In this document: positions 13,501 through 21,835 of the stretch, in pieces | How positions within the stretch are numbered: the first letter of the stretch is position 1 | How the letters are laid out: each line of letters starts with the position of its first letter | Assembly (NCBI GenBank): GCA_036898135.1 | Contig: CM072517.1 | Coordinates: forward strand, 65,686,604-65,750,603 | Reading direction: 5' to 3' | From: Oncomelania hupensis | Taxonomy: Eukaryota; Mollusca; Gastropoda; Littorinimorpha; Pomatiopsidae | Length of the DNA: 64,000 nucleotides | Made by a program: the position numbers and the translations under genes | The notes under the pieces: model-generated | Seen by the model: the letters and a program-made list of their open reading frames with translations, nothing else | What the model was told of the DNA's origin: nothing | Databases searched by the model: none

Positions 13501-15336
13501 GGAGTGCAGTCACTGTTAAACTGATTAACATTCTTAAAATACTGTTGCTCGATAATAACCGAGTCTTTTGTTGAATAAAATAAAGCATTAGAAACACTTT
13601 TAAACTTAACGATCGACGCTAAAAAACGTAGTGCAAACGAAACAACACTTGATTTGCGTGTACCAAGCCAAACAAATTACGCGGTTTCTTGCGCATTTCT
13701 GTTTCGTTCCGTGTGACACGTCATAGAATTTGATGTAGAAATGAACATCACGTGATTATTTTCCATAAAACGTCATTTAGTTGTGTGTAGAGTTTGGAAA
13801 TGCAGCTTACCAGGCCATTTACGCTCCGCGAAGTAGAAGCTTAAAAAAAAAAAACTTTAAAAACAAACTTTGGTTACTTGCATGACGAATGTAACACCAT
13901 AATTTAAAAAAATTACTACAAATCTCCTGACATGTCTTCTGCGTTATTTTTCATATCAATGTGCGTGTTTTTCGCTTGTTTGTTTAATTCCTATTAGATT
14001 TTGATAATTCAATTCTTGTGTCGTCTGCTTGACCTTGCTTTGAGATTCTGATTTTTGTGACGTCATGAGTACGCAAGTAACCCTCTTTTTTAAACCCCAA
14101 ATTTACGGCTAAAATCAAGCAAATTTAAGCAACTGACTGTGCTGCTACTTTCTTCAAACCATGGACAATCACATTTCATTAATCAGTTAGATATAGTAAT
14201 CTTTACCGTTTTTTTATGGGGAGTTTAAAACGCAAGGGGTGTGAAGGGCTCTTGTCAGACGCCATTTTTAGCCAAAAAATTGCATTTAAATCAATATTTA
14301 CCATACTAATAATTAACTATTTGCCATGGTGCCGTTTTTCCAGTTGCATTTACCTTATTAGAGCACAAATTTAATTTTATTTTGTTTCAAAACTAGCTTA
14401 CATTTTTTTTATGGGCCTTGAACAAAATGTACCCCAACATTTACGACTAGCAAAGAATGACTCATATATTTATTTTATTTTTTCAGAATTGTATAATACT
14501 TGGTCTGGCATGTCTAAAACATGAATTATTTCCTTTTTAGCTTTATTTTTATTTTTCATCCTATTTTCCTGTTTTTGGTGCTCAGTACTGAAGACGAACT
14601 CATATGATGTACGACTGCGATGCAATACTGATCAAGAAGTACAAACTATACTGGCCTATAATAAATATTATGACAATACATAATCAACAAATAATTGCAT
14701 CACCTACCCCCATCACTGCCGAGTTCTTTCCAGCATATGCTGCTGGCTTCAATGATGTTTTTTAGATCTGTAAGAATTCCAGAATCTGCATTTTCCTCGG
14801 ATATTTCTGCCCCCAGTGACTTCAGGTAGGCACGCAGCTCTTTCGTCTATGGAAAATCACAGAAGACAATAATCATACAGCACACTTACAAATATATTGA
14901 ATAAAATAATATATTTACCCGAGGCGGAGGGAATAGCGGAATAGTCCGAATTCATACTGACACTCACACTCACAGTGTGTGGCAACTCGTGGCTTCAATC
15001 ACAGTTTATTTTAAAAAAATGATATGTTGCATTCTTCTGATCTTTCATTAAGCAAGACAATGAACTGAATACTGTAAATCACGACTAAACCGTACAATTA
15101 CTTTCCCACCATCTGGTTACAATGGCAGCGATAAAGATTATGATTATGAGCATGCTGTAACCACGTGAGTCCATGTATGTTAGTTAAGATCTTTAAATTA
15201 CATGAGAAGTACAGAAATCATTCGCACCAAAATTGTTCGCAGAACTCAACATACAACAAATGTTTACAAAATTATATAAATGAACAAAAATTACCTGCTC
15301 AGGGACAGCTATATCGATGAAAACAGGGTTACTCAT
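1981..15336 (-). CDS. EIF3M: Eukaryotic translation initiation factor 3 subunit M, 5' four coding exons (partial gene)
   Basis: eIF3m is a PCI-domain subunit of the cytoplasmic eIF3 complex, which holds the 43S pre-initiation complex on mRNA. Four minus-strand exons (15336-15295, 14846-14708, 4877-4736, 2104-1981) join in frame with GT/AG borders and give about 149 residues. The start MSNPVFIDIAVPEQ matches the family start (human MSVPAFIDI). ELRAYLKSLGAEISEEN is almost identical to human, and exons 3-4 continue with LFCEKISK and LNNLFNNLDEASRNR, parallel to human LCEKLVK and LSNLFHGMDKNTPVR. The family is about 375 aa, so the C-terminal PCI part lies beyond the left edge. Intron 2 is 9.8 kb and filled with repeats. 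The gene is head to head with CARS1. Confidence 0.95.
2105..2601. other. EIF3M intron 3, distal part
   Basis: No gene recognised. A minus-strand frame is open through 2194-2472, but its translation does not resemble eIF3m or any family I know, and the true exons 3 and 4 join in frame without it. Confidence 0.5.
2602..3502 (+). mobile_element. Non-LTR retrotransposon (LINE), 5'-truncated; reverse transcriptase C-terminal half
   Basis: The open frame from 2602 to 3492 encodes the end of a LINE reverse transcriptase: FNIFLERIM, then the catalytic box LRFADDIDGL (2689-2718), KTKMMTNNTNGI, SFKYLGAIVSD and the terminal WYGHVTRSSGLAKTIL and KKRWEDNIREWTGL blocks. It ends in a short (ATAGG)n tail, as in LINEs that carry microsatellite 3' tails. 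The endonuclease and the N-terminal reverse transcriptase are missing. The frame has no stop or frameshift, unlike two of the other three copies here, so it is probably the youngest. It sits in EIF3M intron 3 in antisense orientation. Confidence 0.9.
3503..4735. other. EIF3M intron 3, proximal part, with GA-rich tracts
   Basis: No gene seen. Purine-rich stretches lie at 4170-4230 and 4460-4580, including a long (AG)n run at about 4493-4547. Frames across these tracts are low-complexity Arg/Glu or Ser/Leu artefacts. Confidence 0.6.
4736..4877 (-). CDS. EIF3M: EIF3M coding exon 3
   Basis: Acceptor TGTGCAG|ACC, donor AGGAT|GTACGT, 142 nt. Split codons at both ends restore the frame (G|AC and AT|C). 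It encodes DLEMVFTGVITLILVV then LFCEKISKAPVGEKRAASRL, matching the eIF3m segment DVESVMNSVVSLLLIL...LCEKLVK. Confidence 0.93.
5364..6514 (-). mobile_element. LINE fragment, interrupted by a hAT-like element, TSD-flanked
   Basis: Same family as the copy at 2602, reversed. From the (CCTAT)n tail at 5364 it reads back through the WYGHVTRSSGLAKTIL and RRLLGISY blocks to 5818, then is split by an inserted element and resumes for a few bases at 6504-6514. The same 14 bp, TAGATCAATCTATC, flanks it at 5350-5363 and 6515-6528, which is a target-site duplication. This marks a 5'-truncated copy inserted by target-primed reverse transcription. It sits in EIF3M intron 2. Confidence 0.9.
5819..6498. mobile_element. 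hAT-like non-autonomous DNA element with 5-bp TSD
   Basis: The termini CAGTGTTCCC (5819-5828) and GGGAACACTG (6489-6498) are perfect inverted repeats. The 5 bp CTTTG is duplicated at 5814-5818 and 6499-6503. The LINE copies at 3017 and 63044 show the uninterrupted site (CATTCCAAAG), so the borders are exact. CAGnG termini suit the hAT superfamily; the usual hAT TSD is 8 bp, so 5 bp points to a hAT5-type group. The interior has iterated GAGAGTCC words and a GTGCGTCC/GGACGCAC palindrome and no transposase. Confidence 0.8.
6529..7700. other. EIF3M intron 2, no gene seen
   Basis: AT-rich DNA. A phrase pairing TGACCTTG with loose variants recurs around 5130-5320 and 6615-6800 (for example at 6780-6795), which may be an old degenerate repeat. 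No coding frame was recognised. Confidence 0.5.
7755..8100 (-). pseudogene. Degenerate BED/C2H2-type zinc-finger ORF, frameshifted (transposon-related)
   Basis: On the minus strand the frame runs from about 8095 (KQSRDASCSPNPNKDEPN) into VYNEKWPCLTT and CTLCKLDF, the first Cys pair of a BED-like finger. After CKLDFT the family pattern continues only in another frame, as AHGSRNDWKSSNHQNHAKHL, which supplies the expected His cluster. One indel near 7900 therefore breaks the finger. Such fingers open many hAT and related transposase-derived proteins. No DDE domain follows within reach. It is a decayed transposon gene or, less likely, a host-gene remnant. Confidence 0.45.
8160..9600. other. EIF3M intron 2, no gene seen
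   Basis: Mixed-composition DNA. No coding frame, RNA gene or transposon end was recognised. Open frames here are short and have no family resemblance. Confidence 0.5.
9633..10080. repeat. 103-bp tandem repeat, about 4.4 copies
   Basis: The word GCRTAGCTGAGACTGTCC starts at 9633, 9736, 9839 and 9942, and a diverged form at 10045, giving a constant 103-bp period. Units share CTTATGTCGCTTCTCTT, ACGTCAGAGGGTGACATAA and TAGCTGGCCATACATCC. Within a unit the words CTTATGTC and GACATAA are near-inverted, so each can fold. Middle copies are nearly identical, implying recent expansion. Confidence 0.92.
10045..10121. repeat. Palindromic end of the 103-bp repeat
   Basis: The last, diverged unit runs into an inverted partner: GTAGCTGAAACTG...GAGGCTTACGTC on one side and GACATAAGCCTCAGCTG...GCTAC on the other. 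This makes an imperfect hairpin of about 77 bp. Confidence 0.6.
10913..14300. repeat. Array of a degenerate ~25-nt motif at roughly nucleosome-length spacing, inverted outer ends
   Basis: A motif of form GTTWC-n-TGCATCAT-n-GACACC recurs in both orientations. Plus: 10946, 12472, 12897, 13240, 13462, 13683, 13872. Minus: 11133, 11311, 12297, 12635, 13062, 14057, and a weak one at 14239. Outside one large gap (11311 to 12297) successive starts are 163-262 bp apart, mostly 163-189. Facing pairs share matched inverted ends. The outer limits are an inverted pair, TAAATATTGA + TGGCCGAAAAATGGCGT (10913-10947) and its diverged complement (14254-14300). The DNA between motifs is not obviously repeated, so this is not an ordinary satellite. 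It may be an old DNA transposon with iterated subterminal sites, a cluster of small elements, or a regulatory array. All of it lies in EIF3M intron 2. Confidence 0.6.
12711..12736 (+). repeat. 26-bp inverted repeat, left arm
   Basis: ATGAGTCATTCTTTGCTA followed by ATCGTAAA. The complement is found at 14440-14465 with a single mismatch. This arm lies inside the motif array; the partner lies just outside it. Confidence 0.8.
14440..14465 (-). repeat. 26-bp inverted repeat, right arm
   Basis: Reverse complement of 12711-12736 with one difference (GTCGTAA for ATCGTAA). The arms are about 1.7 kb apart and the DNA inside them is not obviously palindromic. Confidence 0.8.
14708..14846 (-). CDS. EIF3M: EIF3M coding exon 2
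   Basis: Acceptor CCATAG|ACG, donor GGG G|GTAGGT, 139 nt, ending in phase 1. It encodes TKELRAYLKSLGAEISEEN and the following helix to GSDG, colinear with residues 15-60 of vertebrate eIF3m. Confidence 0.95.
15295..15336 (-). CDS. EIF3M: EIF3M coding exon 1
   Basis: ATG at 15336-15334, 14 codons, phase-0 donor CAG|GTAATT. The ATG sits 10 bp after the GCCGGCCATTTT promoter-proximal element. The protein start matches the family, which fixes this start codon. Confidence 0.95.
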
Positions 15337-15545
15337 TTTTTCTTACAAAAATGGCCGGCTGAGAAAGGAAGTGTACTCTCTAAACTATTATTTCGTTCTT
15401 ATTTTCTGACCAACCAATGAGATTACGCATTGCAGTAATGAAAATAGAAGTAGGCAGATCAGCGAGATTTCCGCCATCTGTCGTTTCTACTTCCGGTTTC
15501 ATCAGCGTGGACTACGCGGCTTTCTAATTCCAAAACTTTATCGCC
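15337..15545. promoter_or_regulatory. Putative bidirectional promoter between EIF3M and CARS1
   Basis: Only 209 bp separate the two divergent start codons, so transcription start sites and both 5' UTRs must lie here unless upstream exons exist. Sites visible by eye: YY1-like AAAATGGCCGGC (15347-15358) and CCGCCATCT (15471-15479), ETS-like GGAAGTG (15367-15373) and ACTTCCGG (15489-15496), and a CCAAT box (15414-15418). No TATA box was seen. This set is typical of housekeeping bidirectional promoters. Factor binding is inferred from motif alone. Confidence 0.75.
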
Positions 15546-15561
15546 ATGGCAGAATCAGCAG
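15546..15561 (+). CDS. CARS1: CARS1 coding exon 1
   Basis: ATG GCA GAA TCA GCA G, then donor |GTATGA. The start is set by an in-frame match of MAESA...KGKR to the family N-terminus (human MADSS...KGRR). It is too short to show up as an open frame of its own. Confidence 0.88.
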
Positions 15562-18010
15562 GTATGAGAGAAAATGGTTACAACGATGTCAAAGAAATTG
15601 TTCTCCTATTTCATTCTTGCTTCTTTTTCTTCTGTCGATGTTTGAGTACTTAGTAAAGGCAGAGTACAATCGTCTGCTTTGTGAACAATCTGGCGGTAGA
15701 ACTAGCGCAACAGATTGTTTATAAAGAAGCGAAAGTTGACGAAATAAGTTTACATTTTGTTGATATTTAATATTTTGTATATATTTTCAATATTTTGTTT
15801 TATAACTTTCTGACTTCTGTGCGCTTTGGCAAACTTTGAGAAGAGTTTTGTTTTTCTTTTCACTCTCTTTGCTTTGTCTTTGATCCCTTACAGTTACAAC
15901 AAGATTTCATTCCTCCGTACATAATGATAATAATGCAGCTTGTGCATGTTTGCTTGTTTGAGATTCTTTTATCTGCATGTGTGAAAATGCTAGTAGTGAA
16001 TGGGTTTGTGTTCCATTTCTCTGTCAGTTCACGTATACATGATTATTTGCTATAACATAGACTTCACATATCATTTTGCTTGTTTCACTTTCAGGAACTT
16101 TGTGTTTGGTATTTTTCCATGACTTTGGCCTTCATTGATTCTCTTTTTTTTCTTGTTGTATAGTTATAACCACACAAAATCATCATAATTTATGTGTGGC
16201 TGATGCAACCTGATGAAATCTGTGAGCTATAAAAGCCACTACCTATGTTTTCTGGGCACAGTTGTGGGCTCTGTTGCCTAGTGAAGCTACATCTCTTGTG
16301 TCTTGTGATTTTCTTATGGAGTACCAATTTTTGTGGGTGAATTTCTAGTTTGTCTTATTAGTGTGTCTGTGAATTACTTCGCTGTGGATTACCTTTTTCT
16401 GTGGATTATACCTCATTTCTCCATTTGGATTACCCATTGTGATTTTGCAAATATTTGGATTACAGTTATAACTTCTACTCATTTTGAAAGTTGATAATAA
16501 TGAGTGATTGTAAGTAACTTTTATTTTCAGGATAACTAAAAAAGACTTACCTCTATTATGTATTAATACCAACTTGTCCTGCTAGTATGGCATGTTATAG
16601 ACCGCATCCTGTTGCTGAGCTGACAATATTCATTGTTCAACACACCAGCTGATATTTTCCCATGACTTGTTGAAGGTCTTAGGTGGTCGCCCGTCCTACT
16701 GAATTGAGTTGTTTTAAGAAAACGCTTGCAGATACAGTCATGATGCTCATCGTTCCCTTTTTGAGATAAAATCTTCTTCTTTAGTATACTGTGGATACTC
16801 TGCGGTCTGTCAGGACAAAAAAATAACTGTGGAAGAGGAATTATTAAGATACCAATGAAGATTTCCTGTCAAATTGACAGCATCCAGAGGTGCCAACCAG
16901 TACGGATTGACCGTATTTAATTCCGGTGAAGTGAATTAAATACGGAAATACTGAAGCTTTTATAAAAATACGGAGAAGTTGCCGATCGTTTATCTTTGCC
17001 AGCGGTGCTTCTGTACCGGTTTCTGGTCTCATAATATTACTCCTGCACTCACTGAACGTCGCTGTGTTCAACAAGCTGATTTTCATGGTGATTTTAGAGT
17101 AAAACAAGTGTGGCGTTCAACAAGCTGATTTTCATCGTGATTTTAGAGGACTGAAAATAGCCTGCTGTTTCAGAGGGAAGCCTGTCGTTACTTTATAGTG
17201 TCATAGGCTGAATTTTGCAAGAAAAAGAAATACCGACAAGTGATAAAAAATACTGACAAACGGGTCCGGAAATACTGACAAAAAGATTAGGGGGTTGGCA
17301 CAGGTCTCTGAGTATCACATTCCTTATACTTTGAAGGTAAGGTGACAGTCTTTCTGGAATAATTTGCTCCACTGTATATATAGGAGGATCACTGTTCGTA
17401 GAGAGCACAGTGTAAGTGGAGGCCAGTATTGCAGAAAGACTTTCGACTTACCGGTACCTTCAAAGTAAAAGGCAGTGTGATGCTGTCACAGTGTCAGCTT
17501 TGACAGGAAATCTTCAGTGGGAATGTTCATTGAGTTATTAGACCCACTTCTCCAGGTTTCGGAGACGCCAACCTTTTCTAGTAGAAATTACTCCACAATT
17601 TTAGGGTGCTTTGTGGTTTTTATCTATTTGGTTGTGTTTGTTATTGTTGTTGACTCTATGGTGTGATTTTGTTGTGGTTTTGTTAACAGTGAATGAGAAC
17701 GTTGTCCCCACCTGCCAGTGTTGTTTTTTTTAAAATGTATTATTAGACAGATTATTTTAGGACCGTTGTTTGTTGCAGCATTAGAAAATGAAGCAAAAAC
17801 TGACTGGCTCAGTTTCTATGTTCGTTCGTTTGTTCTTACTTGTTTTTTTTTTCTTTCTCCCATCATTTTCTTACTAATAAATTTATTTGTTTTTAGAGAG
17901 ATTTGTTGATTTTTGCAGCAAAGGGGAAGAGAACTCAGCCTGCTTGGCAAGCTCCAGCAGGTGACGGCACTACCCAGCTCAAGCTGTACAACAGTCTGAC
18001 CCGCCAAAAG
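15546..18010 (+). CDS. CARS1: Cysteine--tRNA ligase, cytoplasmic: first two coding exons (partial gene)
   Basis: Cysteinyl-tRNA synthetase charges tRNA-Cys with cysteine in the cytosol. Exon 1 (15546-15561) encodes MAESA plus one base; exon 2 (17919-18010) follows an acceptor TTTTTGCAG and ends at AAG|GTAAGC. The join is in frame and gives 36 residues. KGKRTQPAWQAPAG and LKLYNSLTRQK parallel the human N-terminus (KGRRVQPQWSPPAG, LHLYNSLTRNK), directly before the catalytic domain. The class I HIGH-like motif, the KMSKS motif and all later exons were not found in the other 46 kb, although the family is about 750 aa. Divergent from EIF3M. Confidence 0.9.
15562..16855. other. CARS1 intron 1, first part, no other gene seen
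   Basis: T-rich intronic DNA. No RNA gene or further exon was recognised. Confidence 0.5.
16856..17516. mobile_element. Hairpin-type MITE interrupted by a second element
   Basis: The outer arms TGAAGATTTCCTGTCAAA (16856-16873) and its perfect complement (17499-17516) are 18-bp terminal inverted repeats. Further inside, CTTTGAAGGTA and a CAGTCTTTCTG-like word pair with complements around 17433-17472, so the element without its insertion (about 235 bp) is largely palindromic. A second element occupies 16885-17310. It lies in CARS1 intron 1. No TSD was identified with confidence. Confidence 0.65.
16885..17310. mobile_element. Nested inverted-repeat element (CAGAGGTGCCAACC ends)
   Basis: It starts CAGAGGTGCCAACC and ends GGTTGGCACAGGTCTCTG, an imperfect inverted pair. 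The body holds repeated TACGGA and AATACTGAC words and a local direct duplication of GTTCAACAAGCTGATTTTC (about 17069 and 17115). It interrupts the hairpin MITE after GACAGCATC. A possible short TSD (CATC/TATC) is imperfect. The same 13-bp start occurs at 59732. Confidence 0.5.
17919..18010 (+). CDS. CARS1: CARS1 coding exon 2
   Basis: Pyrimidine-rich acceptor TTTTTGCAG|CA, 92 nt, donor CAAAAG|GTAAGC, ending in phase 0. It encodes AKGKRTQPAWQAPAGDG and TTQLKLYNSLTRQK. Confidence 0.92.
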
Positions 18011-18759
18011 GTAAGCTGCGGATTTTAATTGAAGATCAATATTAAGTACATAATATTAATAAATAACTTAGTATTCATAAATAATTATAATAAATAATTT
18101 ATCAACAAATTTAAATAAAAATTTAATATATATTGCTACTAATTATAAATAATTCATTAAAGGAAGATGTTCTGAAAGTGAAAGCTCTCTTCCGTTAGCC
18201 AATTTATGCCAGTTAAAAGAAAATCCTGTGGGCATTCTGAAGTGTGCAGCTTGCTCATCCAACTTCGTACCTTTTTTCTTATCCGAACGCCCCCCTCCTT
18301 TGCTTTATTGATAGAAGATGTCCCATTGCCAACAAAAGTTTTCCTATTTATCTGGCATAAATATTCTTGACAATTGGCTTGGTGTACTTTCATCAAGTCT
18401 CATTGAACCATCTTCTTCCTGCTAAAACACGCAACAGTAAAGTTTATTTTATTTTTGTAATTCCTAAATGCTGTTAAATAGCTAGTTTGTTGTTGTTTTG
18501 TTTTGCCAGACTGATGTTAAGTTAGGTTATTTCTATAACTCTTTGTATTGAAGCTAAAAATTCTGGCTTTCAGCACCACTGATCAGTCAGCTCTTAGGTA
18601 AAAGTCTAAATTTGAATGAAATGTAAGTTTAATTTCTAAAATAACAAATCCACTTTCAGATCACACACACTTTACTCCCGCATGCACACATAAAGAGAAG
18701 GAACAACAAGATTTCAGACAGAAACAAAGATTTAGTATATATATTTATTGTGTGTATTT

Positions 18760-18807
<48 letters not shown>

Positions 18808-19340
18808 AAATTCATGTGTTAATATATTTAATTTATGTACTTATTTGTTAAATCTTGATTTATTCACTTTTTTCCTAGAGAGAATTGACCTTACGTGGAG
18901 ATTTTTGTTTTGCAATACGGCAACTCTTTGCTGCAAGATCCACTATGTTGGATTTGATGCAGTTGCCTCCCTTACTCTAGAATTGCTTTCGCTGTTTCAT
19001 TGGTTTTTATTACGAATTTGGTTTATGTGATTAAATCACCCAGCTGATTGCTTGTTTCGTATTTCTCTTGGCTTTTTTGTTTTGTTTTTGTTTATTAAGT
19101 TAATTAAATTAAATGAATTGTTCGTCTATAGCACATTTGACAGCTCAGAGAGGTGGTGTAGCGGAAACACACTCTATTTGAAACTGCCCCCCAATCGCCA
19201 ACAATAACGATCCTTTTTCAAATTTAACGAAGACATATTTCTCCATTACCTCCTTCTCTTACTTTTATAATTTAACTGCTGATCCTGACACTGCCTTAAC
19301 GCACTGGCTTAATACCTTTACACAAAATATATGATACACA
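18011..19340. other. CARS1 intron 2 (or downstream DNA), no gene seen
   Basis: AT-rich, with a (GA)n run at 18761-18803. No CARS1 exon 3 was recognised; I looked for a reading frame containing the W-Y-x-C-G-P-T-V-Y block that should follow LTRQK. Confidence 0.5.
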
Positions 19341-20604
19341 GGAGTGTGAAAATTACCGCACCATCAGCCTCATCAGCGATCCTAGCAAAGCCCTCCTGAA
19401 AATAATACTCAGTAGGTTGAAACCCCAAGCTGTACAAATCATAGCTGAAGAACAAGCAGGATTCAGGGCAGGGCGAAGTACCACTGAACAGGTTTTCAAC
19501 CTCAGAATAATCTGCGAGAAATACCTACAGCACCAACATCTACAGCATGTGTTTGTAGACTTCAAGAAAGCGTTTGACCGATTCTGGCATGCAGTTCTGT
19601 GGACAACAATAAGAGTGTACAACATCAGCTCTAACATTATTACAAAAGCCTGTATGACAAGGCTACCAGTGCAGTCCTCCACAACAGCGCCATTGGAAAC
19701 TGGTTCAGAACAACAATCGGCGTGCCTACTCTCTCCAACACTCTTCAACATCTTCCTCGAGCGCATTATATCAGATGCCCTTGAAGATCACGAAAGCACA
19801 GTAAGCATAGGAGGTAGAGCAATCTCCAACCTCCGTTTTGCGGATGAAATTGATGGATTGGCTGGACAGGAACAAGAACTTGAACAGCTGGTACAGAGGC
19901 TTGACACCACCTCTAGAGCCTTTGGAATGGAAATAAGGGCAGAGAAGACCAAAATGGTGACCAACAACACCCATGGTATCAACATGGACATCAAAGTCCA
20001 AGGTCAGTCCCTCAACACAGTGCATAGCGTCAAATATTTAGGAGCCATTTTATTAAACAATGGGTCCTGACAGGAAACCCTGGCCCTCTCCAGGATCGCT
20101 CATACAACTGCTGCCCTGACGAGTTTGTAAGGCTGCTGTGCTTTCTTGTCATCTCCATCTTCCTATACGCTTGTGAAACATGGACCCTCACAGAAGACCT
20201 ACAACACAGAATACAAGGCCTGGAGATGAGGTGCTGCAGAAGACTTCTGGGCATTTCCTATACCCAGCATATCACCAGCGACGAAGTCCGACCTACAGAC
20301 CATCACACAATCCATTGTACAACACGATGACATGCTCACAGAAGTGAAGAAACTGAAACTCCGTTGGCATGGCAACGTCACCAGAGCATCCGGCCTTGCA
20401 AAGACCATCCTGCACGGCACGGTGCAAGGAGGCAGAAGAAGAAGGATACCAGAAAAGAGGTGGGAGGACAATATTCGAGAATGGACTGGTTTGACACTGA
20501 GCGAAGCCATGAGGGTTGCTGAGGACAGAGAAAGTTGGAGTACGCTGGTTAAACGATCATCTGTGGTGCCCCAACGACTTTCGAGTTACGGGATAGGATA
20601 GGAT
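19341..20604 (+). mobile_element. LINE fragment, longest copy here, decayed
   Basis: It begins with reverse transcriptase block CENYRTISLISDPSKALL (from about 19342), then AEEQAGFRAGRSTTEQVF (19447 on), VFVDFKKAFDR (19549 on), SPTLFNIFLERI and the catalytic box, where FADD is altered to FADE (LRFADEIDGL, about 19830). The open frame stops at 20070. Later blocks (RRLLGISY, WHGNVTRASGLAKTIL, KRWEDNIREWTGL) are in shifted frames. The tail is (ATAGG)n. FADE for FADD would remove a catalytic Asp, so this copy is dead. Confidence 0.9.
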
Positions 20605-20699
20605 GATAAAAATGCTCCTTGGAAAATTAAGCGAGTCGGACACATTGTAAAACCTAAAATAATGGCTTGATAATGGATTACACGATGCCATCAATAATT

Positions 20700-20896
20700 G
20701 AGATTATTTAAAATTGACTGGCAAAGAAAAGGAGAATAAAGAACAAAGAAATAAAATAAGTTCAATGAAACGATTAAAACAGGGAAAGTATTTCCAAGGC
20801 CTTGCTTCATCAAAACAAAATCCAAAGAACGTATGGAAAGCAATAAATGAACTGACAAATAATAAAAAAACAAAACAATTACTTCAAGTTGTATAG
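20700..20896 (+). mobile_element. Short fragment of a second LINE type (CR1/Jockey-like linker)
   Basis: An open frame contains KRLKQGKYFQGLASSKQNPK followed by NVWKAINELTNNKK, which fits the segment between endonuclease and reverse transcriptase of CR1/Jockey-group LINEs (a YF...NPK..WK.INEL pattern). Neither flanking domain is present. It abuts the LINE remnant to its left. Confidence 0.5.
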
Positions 20897-21603
20897 ACAT
20901 ATCCGCTAATATCCGCTAAAAGGATTCTACCGTCCAGCCCATCTATGCTCCGGGTTTCTGTTTGCTTTAAATATATGAGTGCGTGTAAGACTCCTGGGTA
21001 CCCTAAGCGTAAGAATACTTGATTGAGATGAAATTTGCAACCATGCAACATCAAGAGCACTGTCAAATGCCTCGGACAACTACGCCACCCACACCAAACC
21101 TAAAGGTACGCCCGCGCCTGTTTGAGCCTCGTCACCTGCCATGTTGACAGTGCCTGAGTTCTATTACATAGCTGCTGGAGCCACCAAGGAGATGGTGGGT
21201 CCTTATAAAGAGTCATTACAGAAAGTCGGCGCCTGTGAAAAAAATCTCCTGTCACCTTTCAGATGCGAGGCAGAGAATCCCCACGGCAATATGAGAGCAT
21301 TCTACCTCTAAACTATTATTTTTCTCTTCGGAAAGTCACACACAGAGCAAGCACACACATGCACATGCGCACGCTCAAACACATGTAAACATACATACAT
21401 ACACACACATTTTCTTTTGTGCTTGTGTTTTAACAGAGTGAAAGCGCAATATTGCTGGATTGTTTCATTTCAATTTAGCGTCTGACGGTTAATTTAAAAT
21501 GCAAGTATTGGACAGAGTCTTGTACATGTATACTGTTTTGTATTTGGATGGGATCAGGTCAGGATGGGTGGGGATGAGCGATGGGTAATTAATGGGGATG
21601 AAG

Positions 21604-21610
<7 letters not shown>

Positions 21611-21685
<75 letters not shown>
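21611..21685. repeat. (GA)n microsatellite, ~75 bp
   Basis: Uninterrupted GA dinucleotides between GGATGGT and TTATTGGATCC. Confidence 0.97.
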
Positions 21686-21689
<4 letters not shown>

Positions 21690-21835
21690 TGGATCCCCAT
21701 AGCCGCCCTGTGACGAAGTAGCGATGCTGTGATGTCATTTCAAAACAGGAAATTGCGTTCGGTGACGACCTTGATACATCCGTCCTGTTGCATTCAAAGA
21801 AGCCTGTTTACGTACGACGTGGATTACATTACATT

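Noticed and set aside
10946..14082. Array pairs as four ordinary MITEs
   Set aside because: Inverted ends are good but no flanking target duplication was found for any pair, and unpaired motif copies of the same kind lie between them; kept as an open finding instead.
19341..20604. Intact LINE ORF
   Set aside because: FADD is changed to FADE and the frame is broken after 20070.
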